Assembly (NCBI RefSeq): GCF_011044155.1
Contig: NZ_CP049056.1
Span: 1,550,001-1,614,000 of the forward strand
Length of the DNA: 64,000 nt
Origin: Pikeienuella piscinae
GTDB lineage: Bacteria; Pseudomonadota; Alphaproteobacteria; Rhodobacterales; Rhodobacteraceae
Reading direction: 5' to 3'
Both the position numbers and the translations under genes were made by a program. Under the pieces are notes generated by a model. That model saw only the letters and a program-made list of their open reading frames with translations. It was not told the origin of the DNA and made no database searches. Positions 63,693 through 64,000 of the stretch are shown in pieces. The first letter of the stretch is position 1. Each line of letters opens with the position of its first letter.

Positions 63693-64000
63693 ATGGCGAC
63701 ATATGGCGCCTTCGCGGGTGTGGCGGCGACCTTGCGGACCGCATCGAGCGGCTATTTCTGGGCTCGGCTCTGCTTCGGCGCGTTCAGCCGGATCGCGCCC
63801 GGCGCTGCGGCCTGGGCGCTTCATGCGCTCTATCGCCGCCCGGCGCTCACCCGTCGCTACAGTCGGCGTGAGCGCGCGCTTCTGCGTGATGCGGCCACGC
63901 TATTGAAGGGCGCGGAGCGGCTCGACACGCCGGTCGTCACCCGAACCGGACGCGGCGTTCTTCGCGCCTATCATTTCCGCTCCGACGGCCAGACGCGCGG
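63693..64000 (+). CDS. N-terminal part of an unrecognised protein, cut by window edge
   Basis: An ATG at 63693 opens a frame with no stop for 102 codons up to the window edge. It encodes a hydrophobic N-terminal segment (ATYGAFAGVAATL, YFWARLCFGAF) then a basic stretch (LTRRYSRRERALLRDA) and a start of folded sequence (RTGRGVLRAYHF). The codon pattern looks coding. It could be the start of an alpha/beta hydrolase, but this is a guess, and no signature is reached. Confidence 0.5.
   Translation, partial: MATYGAFAGVAATLRTASSGYFWARLCFGAFSRIAPGAAAWALHALYRRPALTRRYSRRERALLRDAATLLKGAERLDTPVVTRTGRGVLRAYHFRSDGQTR

Overview
This 64-kb window is a high-GC chromosomal segment from an alphaproteobacterium, most likely Rhodobacterales or a close relative. 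The reasons are gene content and order: an iscR–cysteine desulfurase–sufB–sufC–sufD–sufS operon with interspersed membrane-protein genes, a bcp–DUF455–M23 peptidase–bactofilin run, divergent anmK/tyrS, an rne/amidase/PBP1a/prfB neighbourhood, DUF1127 proteins, and two proteins with a VPLPA-CTERM sorting tail, a type common in Rhodobacteraceae. No rRNA, tRNA, CRISPR array, insertion sequence or prophage was seen. It reads as ordinary core chromosome with small accessory insertions.

Layout. 1–10 kb: end of a DUF1127 gene, prmA, a TadG-like protein with two calcium-loop-like motifs, msrA, uvrD, a second DUF1127 gene, two MFS transporters and a YaiI/DUF188 protein. 10–18 kb: a tight minus-strand group of a CHASE2 nucleotide cyclase and two Lin0512-family paralogues, then a P-loop sulfotransferase-like gene, a class IV aminotransferase and maiA. 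Divergent from these is a dehydrogenase–phytanoyl-CoA dioxygenase pair, followed by a degenerate YibQ-type deacetylase. 18.8–26 kb: trpG-trpD without trpC, DUF2237, SYLF, DoxX-like, a second beta-hydroxyacid dehydrogenase, penicillin acylase and a nucleoside deaminase.

26–34.5 kb is the Fe-S assembly operon, transcribed leftward from a promoter abutting a 17-bp near-perfect palindrome (candidate IscR operator). It encodes IscR with three cysteines, two cysteine desulfurases, SufBCD and several membrane or small proteins of unknown role. 34.6–45 kb: an alpha/beta hydrolase, a small membrane protein, anmK/tyrS, a 1145-residue AsmA-like protein, then bcp, DUF455, an M23 peptidase and a bactofilin (likely cell-shape module). 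45–49.7 kb: two VPLPA-CTERM proteins separated by a strong terminator, an aminotransferase–enoyl reductase pair and a CBS protein.

49.7–64 kb: prfB, mrcA and an N-acetylmuramoyl-L-alanine amidase, all minus strand, with two opposite-strand genes between them (an RTX-repeat protein and an LptD-type outer-membrane protein). These are followed by rne with a large acidic insertion in its S1 domain, recQ with two HRDC-like segments, and a gene cut by the window edge. Most neighbouring genes are close or overlap by 1–11 bases. Two convergent pairs overlap by about 80 bases through what look like extended C-terminal tails.
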